NCBI GenBank assembly: GCA_032622095.1
Contig: CP136065.1
Location: 216,792,151 to 216,856,150 of the forward strand
Source of the DNA: Siphonodentalium dalli
Lineage: Eukaryota; Mollusca; Scaphopoda; Gadilida; Siphonodentaliidae
DNA: 64,000 nucleotides
Direction of reading: 5' to 3'
In this document: one piece after another, positions 53,258 through 64,000 of the stretch
Position numbering within the stretch: the first letter of the stretch is position 1
How the letters are laid out: the number at the start of each line of letters is the position of its first letter
Position numbers and translations under genes: made by a program
The notes under the pieces: generated by a model
What the model was told of the DNA's origin: nothing
What the model saw: only the letters and a program-made list of their open reading frames with translations
Databases searched by the model: none

Positions 53258-54097
53258 GTTCTTAAAAATTTACACTCATGAATTTCTCATAGTCATTTGC
53301 CACGAATGATGTGATGGTGTATAAAATAATAGCAACATTCCAAAGTTATGTGTAATTAAATGCCTGTTCAGTATCTAACATATAAACAATGATTTACCCA
53401 CTGTGAATCGGTAATACAGATATTATGTAGCCGTATGCACTAACAACTAACATTGTTAAGAACAGGTTACCTTAATTTCAACACTTGGCTATTTTACTGT
53501 TTCACATTGATAGTGAGTGAGTCATCTTGATGCAGCTCTTTTCATTTTGTGATTTTATTTTGAATATCCTCTTCATTCAGCTGCTTCATTCACTCAATTT
53601 TCATGTATAAATCAAAAATTCAGAATGAATGAAAATAGCCTGTAAAGGACATTGAAGATGGTGTTGTGTGCATCACGTCATCTGTGATTTCTGAATTGTC
53701 ATATTAAATCACAACTACTACAAGTTGATTCGCATCAACTGAATCACTTGGACCATACCGGACATACTTTGATAATTTTAGTCATTAGCACGTTGTCTCA
53801 ACCTTCAGTAAATAAGAAGTTCAATCTTATACTTGCCTTCATGCTATCTCTATTGAATCTGTTGCAACAAAAACGCTATTGTTCAAAACATTTTACATGT
53901 ATAACAAAATTTCTCAAACTCTGCACAAAATGAATAGAAAAATTTATATGTTTAAATTGCTGCTCTTGGCACATACATAAATATTACACAAAGAAATGTA
54001 TTATCTTGCTAACTATAGAAAATACTTCTTGGAAGGGCTTTTCACGTCTGAATTTAGAGCTGCAATCGCTTTGTGTTTTCCCTTCACCCCTTTGTCA
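53258..54097. other. No feature recognised
   Basis: AT-rich. The open frame at 53748-53933 has no protein-like features. Confidence 0.4.
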
Positions 54098-54299
54098 TTA
54101 ACCCTTTCATGACGGTAGCTACGCTGGTGCAGCATTAAAGATCCTGTGCCATTGCATTCCATTATCAATGCAAGTCGCCCATAGGGAGCTTTGCATATAT
54201 AAGAAAATGCACTGGCTTACAAAGTGAAGGTAAATATTGTTAGGCCAATGCATTCTCTTATATATGCGAGGCTCCCTTGGGTCTTCACAAAATTTCAGG
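54098..54299 (-). mobile_element. C2 MITE fused to C1
   Basis: A reverse C2 copy starts with TTAA and CCCTTTCATGAC. It breaks off in the second hairpin after a shortened GGTCTTCACAAAATTTCAGG, where a C1 copy lacking its CCC terminus begins. Confidence 0.75.
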
Positions 54300-54666
54300 C
54301 TTTACCCAACAAACCGGCCAAAAACGGCCAAATAAAGCTGCAACAGCCTAAATTATCTTGGGTCTGTCTCAGTAAAACCATACAAATATGGATATCATTG
54401 GAACCGGCTCATTGACCACATTGTAATGGTTACAGTTATGCCCTGTGCCAATGCATTCTCTTATATATGCGAGTCGACCATAGGTCGCCTCGCATATATA
54501 AGAGAATGCATTGGCCTAAAAAAAATCTTTTTTTAACACTTTTTCTTACATTCTTTAACAATTTTGTAATTTTTAATGTGTTAAGCCAATGCATTCTCTT
54601 ATATATGCGAGGCCACCTATGGTCGACTGCATTGGCACAGGGCCGTTCTGTTGGGTAAAGGGTTAA
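54300..54666 (+). mobile_element. C1 MITE, left terminus missing
   Basis: Begins at CTTTACCCAACAAACC directly after the C2 fragment; the TTAA-CCC is lost. The second hairpin has a deletion in its right arm (about 54622-54630). The right end with TTAA is intact. Confidence 0.82.
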
Positions 54667-54727
54667 GCTGCGATAAATGAGATTGTACATCATTAGAACT
54701 CAATTATAATTTTATTGGCATTTTTAC

Positions 54728-55652
54728 CAAGTTTAGTGTGACTGTCATTTGCAGAATGAGGTCCCCAGAGGGTGAATTTAATGATGCTAGCATCACCAAT
54801 AGATTCACCCTCTGGTGACCTCATTCTACTTGGGCCTCATCTTGTCTGGAAAGTTTCTTTATTATCAAATTTCTATAGAAACTTCTTCACATGGATTCTA
54901 TTTCTTTTTTAGTTTAGTTTCTCTATATCCCCAAATTGGCAGATGACACATTGCATAATCAAAGTTCACAATGGGTGTACATAAGGATTAACTGTCATGT
55001 GGACTGTTTTTATGGAGATGTAACTGTGAGGTAAGTGGTCATAACTTGTGTAAAACCCGAAGGGTTTTACATACAAGTTATGACCACTTACCTCACGGTT
55101 ACATCTCCATAAAAACAGTCCACATGACAGTTAAGCCTTATATTTATATACATTTAGCGAAAAAGCCACTTTTGTAAATGTATTTAAATCGAAAAGTGTA
55201 TCGTGACAAAACCAGCCTAAATATCCTATAGCACCCTTGGCAAAAGTTAACAGGAACAATTGAAACCCAATGATTTATTAAGTCAATCCTGCGCGAATCC
55301 AAATGCGCCCAAAACAATACGCGTTCGTCTTTCCAAACCCAAATGACGTATTGATGTTGTTATGAGCTTGCAGTTATGAGCTGTTGCGCATTCACCGAGA
55401 AATAATTGCAACTAGCCACGTGGGCGCCGACCAATCGGAATGCTGGATTTAGTGATGACAACACTTAGTATGTAAATATATCACAATATCCACCATTTGG
55501 GAACTTCAATCTGAGTCCACATCGCCCATAGCAGAATGAGGTCCCCAGATGGTGAATTTAGTGATGCTAGCCCGCTATGTGGGATAGCGACACTAAATTC
55601 ACCCTCTGGGGACCTCATTCTGCAAATGACAGGCACACTAAACTCAGACATG
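54728..55652 (+). mobile_element. B MITE, interrupted
   Basis: Ba left part (AAGTTTAGTGTGACTGTCAT, left hairpin, AAGTTTCTTTATTATCAAA) up to about 54981, then resuming at about 55477 with CACAATATCCACCATTTGG and a near-perfect right hairpin. An insert of about 495 bp separates them. Confidence 0.78.
54983..55139. repeat. Near-perfect 157-bp hairpin inside a B MITE
   Basis: Arms of about 70 bp (ACTGTCATGTGGACTGTTTT, AGGTAAGTGGTCATAACTTG and complements) close on AAAACCCGAAGGGTTTT. It forms the left third of the insert at 54982-55476. The rest of the insert (55140-55476) shows no repeat known from the window. Confidence 0.8.
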
Positions 55653-55760
55653 TTTCCATCAACCAGATGAAATCAGCCTTAAAATGCACTATTTTATGTA
55701 GAAATGATCCATACCATGAGTAAAACTTGTCTCAGATTTCCAACTTTTGTAGTTCCAGTC

Positions 55761-55977
55761 TTAACCCTTTTAGTGCCAGGGCCCGATCTCAGCGGCCCTA
55801 ATTTATGGTCTGTAGAGTGCCCTAAAAAAAAATGAATTTTTTTTTTCGGTTTAATAGGCCAATGCATTCTCTTGTATATGTGAGGCGACCTATGGTCGAC
55901 TCGCATATATAAGAGAATGCATTGGCACACGGTATATGGGTTGATACAAAAATCGGACCTGGCACTCAAAGGGTTAA
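55761..55977 (-). mobile_element. C3 MITE, one hairpin
   Basis: TTAA flanks, ends CCCTTTTAGTGCCAGG and CCTGGCACTCAAAGGG, and one shared-core hairpin with a CGACCTATGGTCG loop. It is the reverse of the C3 copy at 42463. Its right TTAA is also the left TTAA of the next D element. Confidence 0.82.
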
Positions 55978-56433
55978 AGGTACTCAATCGGATTAAAAAA
56001 CCCTAAATTACTACCGGTATTTCTTCGGTTTCGGGGTAAAAAATATTTGATTCGAGTCGAGGAATCTACATATCAACTCTCAGTGTGATCAGATACAGAT
56101 TTTTGAAATTTGTTATTTCAATTGTTTGTGGTCCACAAACACGCCGTCATACGGATGGTCTCGGGTCAAAATTGCAGATGAAGATGGATAACTCTAAAAA
56201 CAAGTGGTAATACAGCCAAATTTTGTGACTGCTCAAGTGATAATATGGCGATATTTCATTGAACAAAATGTTGATAAATAACATGTTTTGGGAAATTTGA
56301 TACCATAGTTGACAGTGGTTAGCATTATTTTGTTGCAATTGATCGATTCTGATAACTGAAGCGTATTTTGAAGAATTGTTTTTGTTGTATCTTGATGATA
56401 TGGGGACCCTCTGATCGGATTAAGTACCTTTAA
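55974..56433 (+). mobile_element. D MITE
   Basis: Starts TTAAAGGTACTCAATCGGAT and ends GATCGGATTAAGTACCTTTAA. Shares its left TTAA with a C3 element and its right TTAA with a C2 element. Confidence 0.8.
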
Positions 56434-56694
56434 CCCTTCCATGACTGGAGTTTCCTGAAGTTTTGCGAAAACCCTGTGCCAATGCATTTTCTTATATACG
56501 CGAGTCTCCCATTGGGAGCCTCGCATATATAAGAGAATGCATTGGCCTATCAACATCTACTCTGACCTTGTAAGCCAGTGCATTCTTTTATTATTATGCG
56601 AGGCTCCATATGGGAGACTCGCAGATATACGAGAATGCATTGGCACAGGATAATTAATGCTGCACCAGCACAGCTCCCGTCATGAAATGGTTGA
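56430..56694 (+). mobile_element. C2 MITE
   Basis: Left TTAA with CCCTTCCATGACTGGAG; right end CGTCATGAAATGG. Two hairpins; the second has mixed stem variants (CCAGTGCATT against AATGCATTGG). Confidence 0.82.
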
Positions 56695-56835
56695 AATTTC
56701 TCCTGCTGTTTTTCATAGAATGAAGTGATGGTAACATAGCATTTACACCCCGTGTTGCCATCTGACTTGCCATATCCCTGTATGAAGGTATGATGAACCA
56801 ATATCAAACATTCCTCATTTGCATTGTTCTGCACT

Positions 56836-57034
56836 TACAGTAATGCCCTAAGTAATCGACTTATGGTTAACTTTTCAGGATTAAGTCGGAAATATGGCTT
56901 GTTGCCATTCATTGGAAAGCTCTCCCCGAGAGCTTTCCGATGAATGGCAACAAGCCATATTTCCGACAAAATCCTGAAAAGTTACCCATAATTCTGCTGT
57001 GGTTAAGGAGTCGATTACTTAGGGCATTACTGTA
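56836..57034. mobile_element. A MITE
   Basis: TACAGTAATGCCCTAAG and TTAGGGCATTACTGTA ends, with long complementary arms meeting at GAAAGCTCTCCCCGAGAGC. The left arm lacks the TTAACCACAGCAGAA segment. Confidence 0.85.
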
Positions 57035-57402
57035 TAACCCATGAATGTATATTTTGCACTCTGTAAAATCATACTGTGTATATGTTAAATATGGGAATTG
57101 GGTTTAAAACTCGGAGTTGGTTTTCATACCAGCATTTAAAATATTTTGGTGATTTTGGTTTGTTAGAGTTATTGTGAATTGTTTTGTTAGGGGTCTTAAA
57201 TCATAGATTTCATATTTATAACATTATTTCTATCTTTCATACATTTCCCCTGCACAAGTTTCCCCCATTTGTTTTTTTTTTTGGTTGTTTATTACTTGTT
57301 TGTTTGTATTCAGTATTCTTTTATATTTAGTTTCACATTTAATATCCTATTCTGGCCACCTGAATGAACTTTAAGCTAATTTGTATATTCTGTTATCAAG
57401 TA
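57035..57402. other. No feature recognised
   Basis: T-rich unique sequence. Confidence 0.4.
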
Positions 57403-57848
57403 TATATGTGACCCGCCATATCAAATCCAGTCGTAAGTCGGGATTTTTTTACCCTGTGCCATTGCATTCTCTTATATATGTGAGTCGACCATAGGTCGCC
57501 TCGCATATATAAGAGAATGCATTGGCCTAACAATTTTTACAATTTTAATAATCTTTTCTTGTATCCTTTAACAATTTTATAATTTCACCCATACAGAGCC
57601 CCAGACAAACATGAGCAGACGACACTAATCTATATGCTTCTGCAGGGTAATGGATGTTTTTTATTTTATGTCCTAAAAATTGTAAGAAACATTTATTTTA
57701 AAAAAATGATAAAAAATTGTTAGGCCAATGCATTCTCTTATATATGCGAGGCGACCTATGGTCGACTCGCATATATAAGAGAATGCATTGGCACAGGGTA
57801 AAAAAAATCCCGACTTACGACTGGATTTGATATGGCGGATCACATATA
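57403..57848. mobile_element. C4 MITE: shared core hairpins, different ends
   Basis: Inverted ends of about 45 bp read TATATGTGACCCGCCATATC, then AAATCCAGTCGTAAGTCGGG, and their complement on the right. Inside are the two hairpins of the C group with the C1-type CGACCATAGGTCG and CGACCTATGGTCG loops, separated by about 180 bp of other sequence. The ends share nothing with C1, C2 or C3, and there is no TTAA. Confidence 0.82.
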
Positions 57849-57911
57849 ACCAGCTTAGATTATATATAGATTCTCATTCTCTCCCGACAATAAGGTCGGT
57901 GCCATCCTGAG

Positions 57912-58302
57912 CAAGCCTTGAAATAGTGTGTCTGACATTTGCAGAATGAAGCCCCAGAGGGCTAGCATCACCAAATTGACCCTCTGGGGACCTCATTCTG
58001 CTTATGCTTCATCTTATGGGAAGTATCTATAGTCTCAAATTAACATTGTTTTTAGTTACTGTTTCCCTTCTGTTCAGCTTCTATATCCACTAATTTGCAG
58101 AACATAAAATGCATATTATATTGAGGTGACTAATGGGTGAGAATCACCAACTTTAACTGGGGAACTTCAATCTGATTCTAGGTCTCCCATAGCTGTTGAG
58201 GCCTAATCAGATTGAGGTTCCCAGATGTTGAATTTGGTGATGCTAGCCCACCATGCACTTGACCTTATTCTGCAAATGTCAGACACACTATTTCAAGGCT
58301 TG
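57912..58302 (+). mobile_element. B MITE, Bb type
   Basis: Ends CAAGCCTTGAAATAGTG and CACTATTTCAAGGCTTG. Both hairpins are shortened. The flanks ATCCTGAG and CTCCTAAG match at six of eight bases, an aged 8-bp duplication. Confidence 0.78.
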
Positions 58303-58799
58303 CTCCTAAGCTCACTCAATTTTATTTTATTACTGTTCCTGAATAGTTCCAGCACGCCTTTTTTCTTTATGTTGAATGAGAATCAAGTAAGCAAAATATT
58401 TTGTTTCTCAGGGAATGCCTTGTCGAGAGAGTAGATGGGTGCAAAGCGCCCGGGATGGTCGAAAAGATCGAGTGATCTCCTTCACCCCACATGCCTTGTC
58501 ACAAAAACCAGCGCCTTTAAATATTTATGACCTGCTATAAATAGATATATTAATACAGTCTCTCACGAATAAAGCTTGATGGATGGTGCTCATTTAGATG
58601 CGGAGTTTAGATAACATTTTATAGATGAAGTTTCCATGTCTTCATGAATAGTGAATCCACAACTGACACCACTTTTATTACAAATATGTGGATTTGAAAT
58701 TATTGGTAGCCCCTTAATGTAATGACCACCAGTTCTGATTCAGTAATTTGTCCATATTGAGTATTTTCCTCAAGGGATTTCAGTAATATTTTATATTTA

Positions 58800-59171
58800 A
58801 AGTGATGTGAAACACTCCGGTTGGGTTATCAAATATAAGTGGAGAATAATCTTGCTCAAGGTAGTTATTTTTACGAATATCAATCAAAATTTACAGCACA
58901 CATCGTCATTCTTATGTATTAATTAAATGCAATGACTCTTGATGGCGAAATCATTTGCATTAGTTTATCTCCGATTGTTGCATCCCGAATCGAGATGTAA
59001 ATATTACAATTAATGCGTAGTTCAGACGATGATTTCTATGGAGTGGTATGGTCGATTTCTGTGAGATTTTCGGCGATGTTAGTATAATGCTACGTTCCCA
59101 CAGTTGGCATAGCACCTGGGTACTAACTTGTCAGTTCTACACACCCGAACAAGTCCATAATATGTCTTTTA
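58800..59171 (+). repeat. H repeat, copy 2
   Basis: Matches 26248-26650 over its full length. The open frame at 59048-59251 is inside it and is not considered coding. Confidence 0.7.
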
Positions 59172-59667
59172 ATGCCTGCCTCATCAGGCCTCGTTGCAAA
59201 AATAATAATATAAATATAAAATACAAATTTCTGCCTCCCTCATCATTTTGAAAATTATTTTCTCTGAGAAACGAAATATTTTCCTTATCTATTTATTGCG
59301 GCCTTGTTTTATGTATGATATTATAATCAAACATTATTTTTTGTTTCACCAAATCTAATTATAGTTCTGAGTATATTTTGTATTGTATTTCATGAATGCT
59401 ATCATATAATCCATAGACCGAAACTGATTCAATTTTGTCGTGGTTGCATCTGATATCTTGTTGGTCAATGTCTTTTCAACTATTGTAGAATATTGGTTAC
59501 AGAATTGTCTGATCAAACCTTTTTCTAGATTTTATTTTTCCCTACAATTCAGTAACAGTTGGGACTTTTGTGGAATAGTCAGCATTGAGTAATTTGACTT
59601 GCATTTGTGCTGTTCCACCATTAGGAATCAGACCTACCACATGGCACACAACAGTATGCCAATCAAC

Positions 59668-60118
59668 CCTGGATATGGTGTGTCTGACATTTGCAGAATG
59701 AGGTCCACAGAGGATGAATTTAGTGATGCTAAATCATGCTATCCCGCACAGCAGACTAGCATCATCAAATTCACCCTCTGGGGACCTAATTCTGCATAGG
59801 CCTCATCTTCTGGGAAGTATCTATAGTTTCAAATAAACATTGTTTTTAGTTATTTTTTTCCCTTCTGTTAGTTTCTATATCCACTAATTTGCATAAAATA
59901 AATTGCATAATTAAGGTGACTAATAGGTGAACATCACTAACTTCAATTGGGGAACTTCAATATAATTCTAGGTCTCCCATAAAAGTTGAGGCTTAAGTAG
60001 AATGAGGTTCCCAGAGGGTGAATTTTGTGATGCTAGCCCACTGTGTGTGATAGCATCACTAAATTCACCCTGTGGGGACTTCATTCTGCAAATGTCAGAC
60101 ACACTATATCCAGACTTG
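59668..60118 (+). mobile_element. B MITE, Bb type with variant ends
   Basis: Ends read CCTGGATATGGTGTGTCTGA and TCAGACACACTATATCCAG, a third variant of the B terminus. The middle is of the Bb type. Both hairpins are present. Confidence 0.78.
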
Positions 60119-60269
60119 AAGACAATCTTATAGTTATCAGCTGAATTACAAATGATGAAGAATCCATTGTGTCCCGTAGCCTAGTGATGAATGTAGAGTT
60201 AGGCCGTGTACGGGACAAATGAAGAGTCCAGAAGATTTGATAAATTTTATATTTTATAAGTCTCTGCCA

Positions 60270-60664
60270 ATAACCCTTTACCCAACAGAATGGCCCTGTG
60301 CCAATGCATTCTCTTATATATGCGAGTCGACCATAGGTCGCCTCGCATATATAAGAGAATGCATTGGCTTAACACATTAAACATTATAAAATTGTTAAAG
60401 AAAAAATGGTAAAAAGTTTTTAAAAAAGATTTTTTTAGGCCAATGCATTCTCTTATATATGCGAGGCGACCTATGGTCGACTCGCATATATAAGAGAATG
60501 CATTGGCACAGGGCATAACTGTAACCATCACAATGTGGTCAGTCAAGGAGCCGATTCCAATGATATCCATATTTGTATGGTTCTATTGAGACAGACCGAA
60601 GATATTTTAGGCTGTTGAAGCTTTATTTGGCCGGTTTTGGCCGGTTTGTTGGGTAAAGGGTTAA
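60270..60664 (-). mobile_element. C1 MITE
   Basis: Reverse C1 with both hairpins; the left flank is ATAA instead of TTAA, the right TTAA is intact. The A/T-rich spacer is slightly shortened. Confidence 0.86.
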
Positions 60665-61671
60665 GCACTATGTATACAGGTTATATAGAGATGTTACTGG
60701 TAGGAAGGTTCCAGGAGAAGTGAAGTCCTCGCTCCCGAGAACAGGTAGTTATTTTCTAGTGTCGGTGGTATCATGTGTCCATATAAGGTATGAGGTATCA
60801 TGATATCCATGTTATCTAAACGTTCACTATAGCATATATCACACTATCGTTACTGGATTATTCTATTCTTCTACTCATACCTGTGTTGTACAATGAGTAG
60901 AAATTAAGGTATGATCTTGTTAATTATGTGTGTACGCTCGTATTAATCGTAGTATATATCTCTCCTGTACATAGTGCTTACCACTATACAATTAACCCTA
61001 TCAATACAATCACTGGGGAAAGGAAATTTATCCTAGATCCGGGAAACATAACAATAACTATACTATCGTATGTACTATCGGACACTTGCATGCTATTAAC
61101 TTAATTTGAAATTCACTTATCTTATGAAATTTATTCGAGACAACTTTCATGTTTCAGTGTCTTCTACTATTGTCAATAAAACCATATTGAATCCAGTTGA
61201 CCTGACCTGTTTCTGTCTCAACTTATTTTGTTTTATTTTCGATCATGTCTACTTATCATAATATCATCCAAGCTATTAACATGTGTCATCAAATCAGATA
61301 TCAACTGGACATAATTGAATCGGTTGAAGGAAACTTTTGAAAAATCATCTTCTGGTTTTCGACTTTTGTTACTTTGTGCACCTGATTATTATGCATAATT
61401 ATAATTATCAACTGCTATTTAAGACTTATTAATAAAAGAAATCCATGCAATCGTGATATAATTGTCCCTGATTGCCCCCTGCACTCTTTCTAGATTGCTT
61501 TTTAGCTCACCTGAGATGAAGTCTCCAGTGGAACTATTGTCATCATTCCTCATCCGTCCATCTTGCATCTGTCCGACTGTTAACAATTGTCTTCTTCTCC
61601 AGAACCACATGACTGAATGGGGTGATATTTGGTGGGGTTAATCCCTAGGTGACTGGGATTCAGATTTGTTC
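60665..61671. other. No feature recognised
   Basis: Unique-looking sequence. Towards its right end (61500-61660) it resembles the loose E/F class (TTTTTAGCTCACCTGAG). Confidence 0.4.
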
Positions 61672-61761
61672 TAAAGGGGACCCCATGCATGGTAGCATTG
61701 CTAAATTCACCTTCTTGGGATCTCATTCTGCAAATGTCAGACACGCCTTTTCAAGGCTTGT
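61672..61761 (+). mobile_element. B MITE right-end fragment
   Basis: Contains AAATTCACCTTCTTGGGATC and the right end TTTTCAAGGCTTG. Confidence 0.65.
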
Positions 61762-62006
61762 ATCATTGCCTTCGGCTTTTCGTACTGTCAACACAATGCC
61801 GTGAGCTATGAGGGAGATCACTCGTAATGTGATTCCTGAGTCGTATATATTATGGCATGTTGAATAAATGTAAGTTTAGGTGAGCGTCTGTCAATGTTCA
61901 TTTGATGGCTCGCTACTGCAGTAAACTTAATGATAAAGCGACTGTAAAGTAATAGAATGTTTTAGGTCCACTGTCGTGGAATAGGTTCATCACTGTACTA
62001 CGTTGC

Positions 62007-62274
62007 TTAACCCTTCCATGACTGGAGCTTCCTGAAATTTTGCGAAAATTCTTGCCAATGCATTCTCTTATATATGCAAGTATCCCATAGGAAGCCTCGC
62101 ATTCACATGTACAAGAGAATACATTGGCTTGACAATATTTATCTTGACCGTATAAGCCAATTCATTCTCTTATATATGCGAGGATCCCTATGGGAGACCC
62201 GCATATGTAAGAGAATGCACTGGCACAGGATCTTTAATGCTGCACCAGTGCAACTCCCGTCATGAAAGGGTTGT
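62007..62274 (+). mobile_element. C2 MITE
   Basis: Left TTAA with CCCTTCCATGACTGGAG, right CCGTCATGAAAGGG with TTGT. Two hairpins, both slightly decayed. Confidence 0.8.
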
Positions 62275-62639
62275 TAACTGGGCTAATAATGTAAATAGTC
62301 AATAAGTGCTTAGGGCCTCATGGGATTAAGTCCTGTAGGCATATACAAACTACCCCTCATGTACATCAAACTACTGAGGATTTTAAGACACTAATAACAA
62401 AGCTACATCAGTCCGTGGATGCAACTTTGTGTGAGATTTTATTTCTAGCGTACATTTTTTGGTCAATGTTTTAAAAACTTGGCACAGATATTTATTACCA
62501 TGGGAACCAGTGCACCTGCCATTATGAGGTCCGTCCAACTTCATTTAGTGGAATATTTTCCGGTCAATGTTTTTGAACTTGCCACAGATATGTATCACTG
62601 TGGGATCCTGTGCACCTGCAATTATGAGCTTGATCTGCC

Positions 62640-64000
62640 TTTTTAGCTCAACTTTACTTTGTAAAGTTTGAGCTATTGCCATGGCTTTGTCGTCCGTGTG
62701 TATGTGTATGCGTGTGTGTGTGCGTGATTCATCAACAATTTCCTTTAGCACGGGCTACAGGTCGTACCTTTGGTCGAATCATTATGAAATTTGTCATGGC
62801 TGTTGACATTGACATGTAGATGGGAATGAGTCATTTTGGGGTCATTCGGCAAAAATACATGGCTGCCAGTGGCCATCTTGGATTTCAAAATTCAATTCAT
62901 TAGCACGGGCCACAGGTCGTACTGTCGTCTGATCATCATGAAATTTGTCATGGATGTTAATATTGACATGTAGATGGGAACGAGTCATTTTGGGGTTGTT
63001 CGGCCAAAAAAACATTGCCGCCAGCAGCCATCTTGGATTTTACTCTTTGCATGACTAAATCCTTTGGCATGGGCTACAGGTTGTAGCTTTGGTCGGATCT
63101 TCATGAAATTTGTTATGGATGTTAACAATGACTTGTAGATGGGAACGAATCATTTTGGGGTCATTCGGCCAAAAAACATGGCCACCAGCAGCCATCTTTG
63201 ATTTTACTCTTTGCATGACTAAATCCTTTGGTCACAGGCTACAGGTCGTACCTTTGGTCAGATCATTATGAGATTTGTCATGGTTGTTGACATTGACATG
63301 TAGATGGGAACGAGTCATTTTGGGATCATTCGGCAAAAAAACATGGCCGCCAGTGGCCATCTTAGATTTCAAAATTCAATCCATTAGCATGGGCTACAGG
63401 TCGTACTGCTCGTCTGATCATCATGAAATTTATCATGGATGTTAATATTGTCATGTAGATGGGAACGAGTTATTTTGGGGTCGTTCGGCCAAAAAATATG
63501 GCCGCCAGCAGCCATCTTGGATTTTACTCTTTGCATGACTAAATCCTTTGGCACGGGCTACAGGTCGTAGCTTTTGTCTGATCATCATGAAATTTGTCAT
63601 GGATGTTAATATTAACATGTAGATGGGAACGAGTCATTTTGGGGTCATTCGGTTAAAAAACATGGCAGCCATCTTGGATTTTACTCTTTGTATGACTATA
63701 TCCTTTGGCACGGGCTACAGGTCCTACCTTTGGTCGGATCATTATGAAATTTGTCACGGCTGTTGACATTGACATGTAGATGGGAACGAGTCATTTTGGG
63801 GTCATTCGGCAAAAATACATGGCCGCCAGTGGCCATCTTGGATTTCAAAATTCAATTCATTAGCATGGGCTACAGGTCGTACTGTTTGTCTGATCATCAT
63901 TAAATTTGTCATGGATGTTACTATTGACATGTTAATGGGAATGAGTCTTTTTGGGGTCATTCGGCAAAAAAACATGGCTGCCAGTGGCCATCTTGGATTT
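62640..64000 (+). repeat. E tandem array with three-unit period, cut by window end
   Basis: About eight units of roughly 160 bp, each with ACATGTAGATGGGAACGAG and TTTTGGGGTCATTCGGC. Two unit types differ after GCCATCTTG: type 1 continues GATTTCAAAATTCAATTC, type 2 GATTTTACTCTTTGCATGAC. The order is 1-2-2-1-2-2-1, a higher-order period of about 480 bp. Confidence 0.85.

Noticed and set aside
56550-56834. Minus-strand frame beginning MQNNANEECLILV, with a possible acceptor inside
   Set aside because: It looks partly protein-like in two frames but runs into a C2 MITE and has no donor or partner exon.
1-64000. CRISPR arrays, operons or bacterial promoters
   Set aside because: The spliced arfaptin and ankyrin genes show that this is animal DNA; the regular repeats are minisatellites or transposon arrays without unique spacers.

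Overview
This is animal nuclear DNA: AT-rich, with short exons, long introns and a very high load of short non-autonomous DNA transposons (MITEs), and with no operons, prokaryotic signals or CRISPR. The spliced arfaptin gene shows that the host is a metazoan. The style of the repeats (many hairpin MITEs, degenerate repeats of about 100-180 bp, a tRNA-like SINE) suggests a marine invertebrate, perhaps a mollusc. That guess is inference, not proof.

Two protein-coding genes can be assembled with consistent splice phases, both on the + strand. (1) An ankyrin-repeat protein of 258 residues in five coding exons (6341-6479, 8229-8338, 14193-14313, 17163-17365, 19155-19358), including one GC-AG intron. 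(2) An arfaptin of 358 residues in five coding exons (34956-35196, 39904-40317, 40940-41033, 44128-44302, 45819-45971), complete from its start codon to its C-terminal PSWIEQ. Several coding-like fragments (25465-27710 +, 32632-32786 +, 46696-46861 -, 3934-4206 -, 29086-29277 -) may be exons of further genes but could not be joined with confidence.

The rest is mostly mobile DNA. Families I could define by their ends are: A, an almost fully palindromic TA-flanked mariner-like MITE; B, a double-hairpin MITE with 8-bp target duplications, hAT-like; C1, C2 and C3, TTAA-flanked MITEs with different ends but all carrying the same hairpin core; C4, the same core with a fourth set of ends; D, another TTAA-flanked MITE; G and H, dispersed repeats. 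There are also LINE reverse-transcriptase fragments, a head-to-head pair of tRNA-like SINEs, and several tandem arrays.

The most notable points are: the same long hairpin carried by four differently ended mobile elements; an eight-copy array made from the 3' end and splice donor of an arfaptin coding exon; a similar duplication of the end of the last ankyrin exon; MITEs chained by shared TTAA sites; a 72-bp spacerless perfect palindrome; and a satellite-like array with a three-unit higher-order period.

All family assignments rest on reading the window alone. Boundaries of degenerate repeats are approximate.
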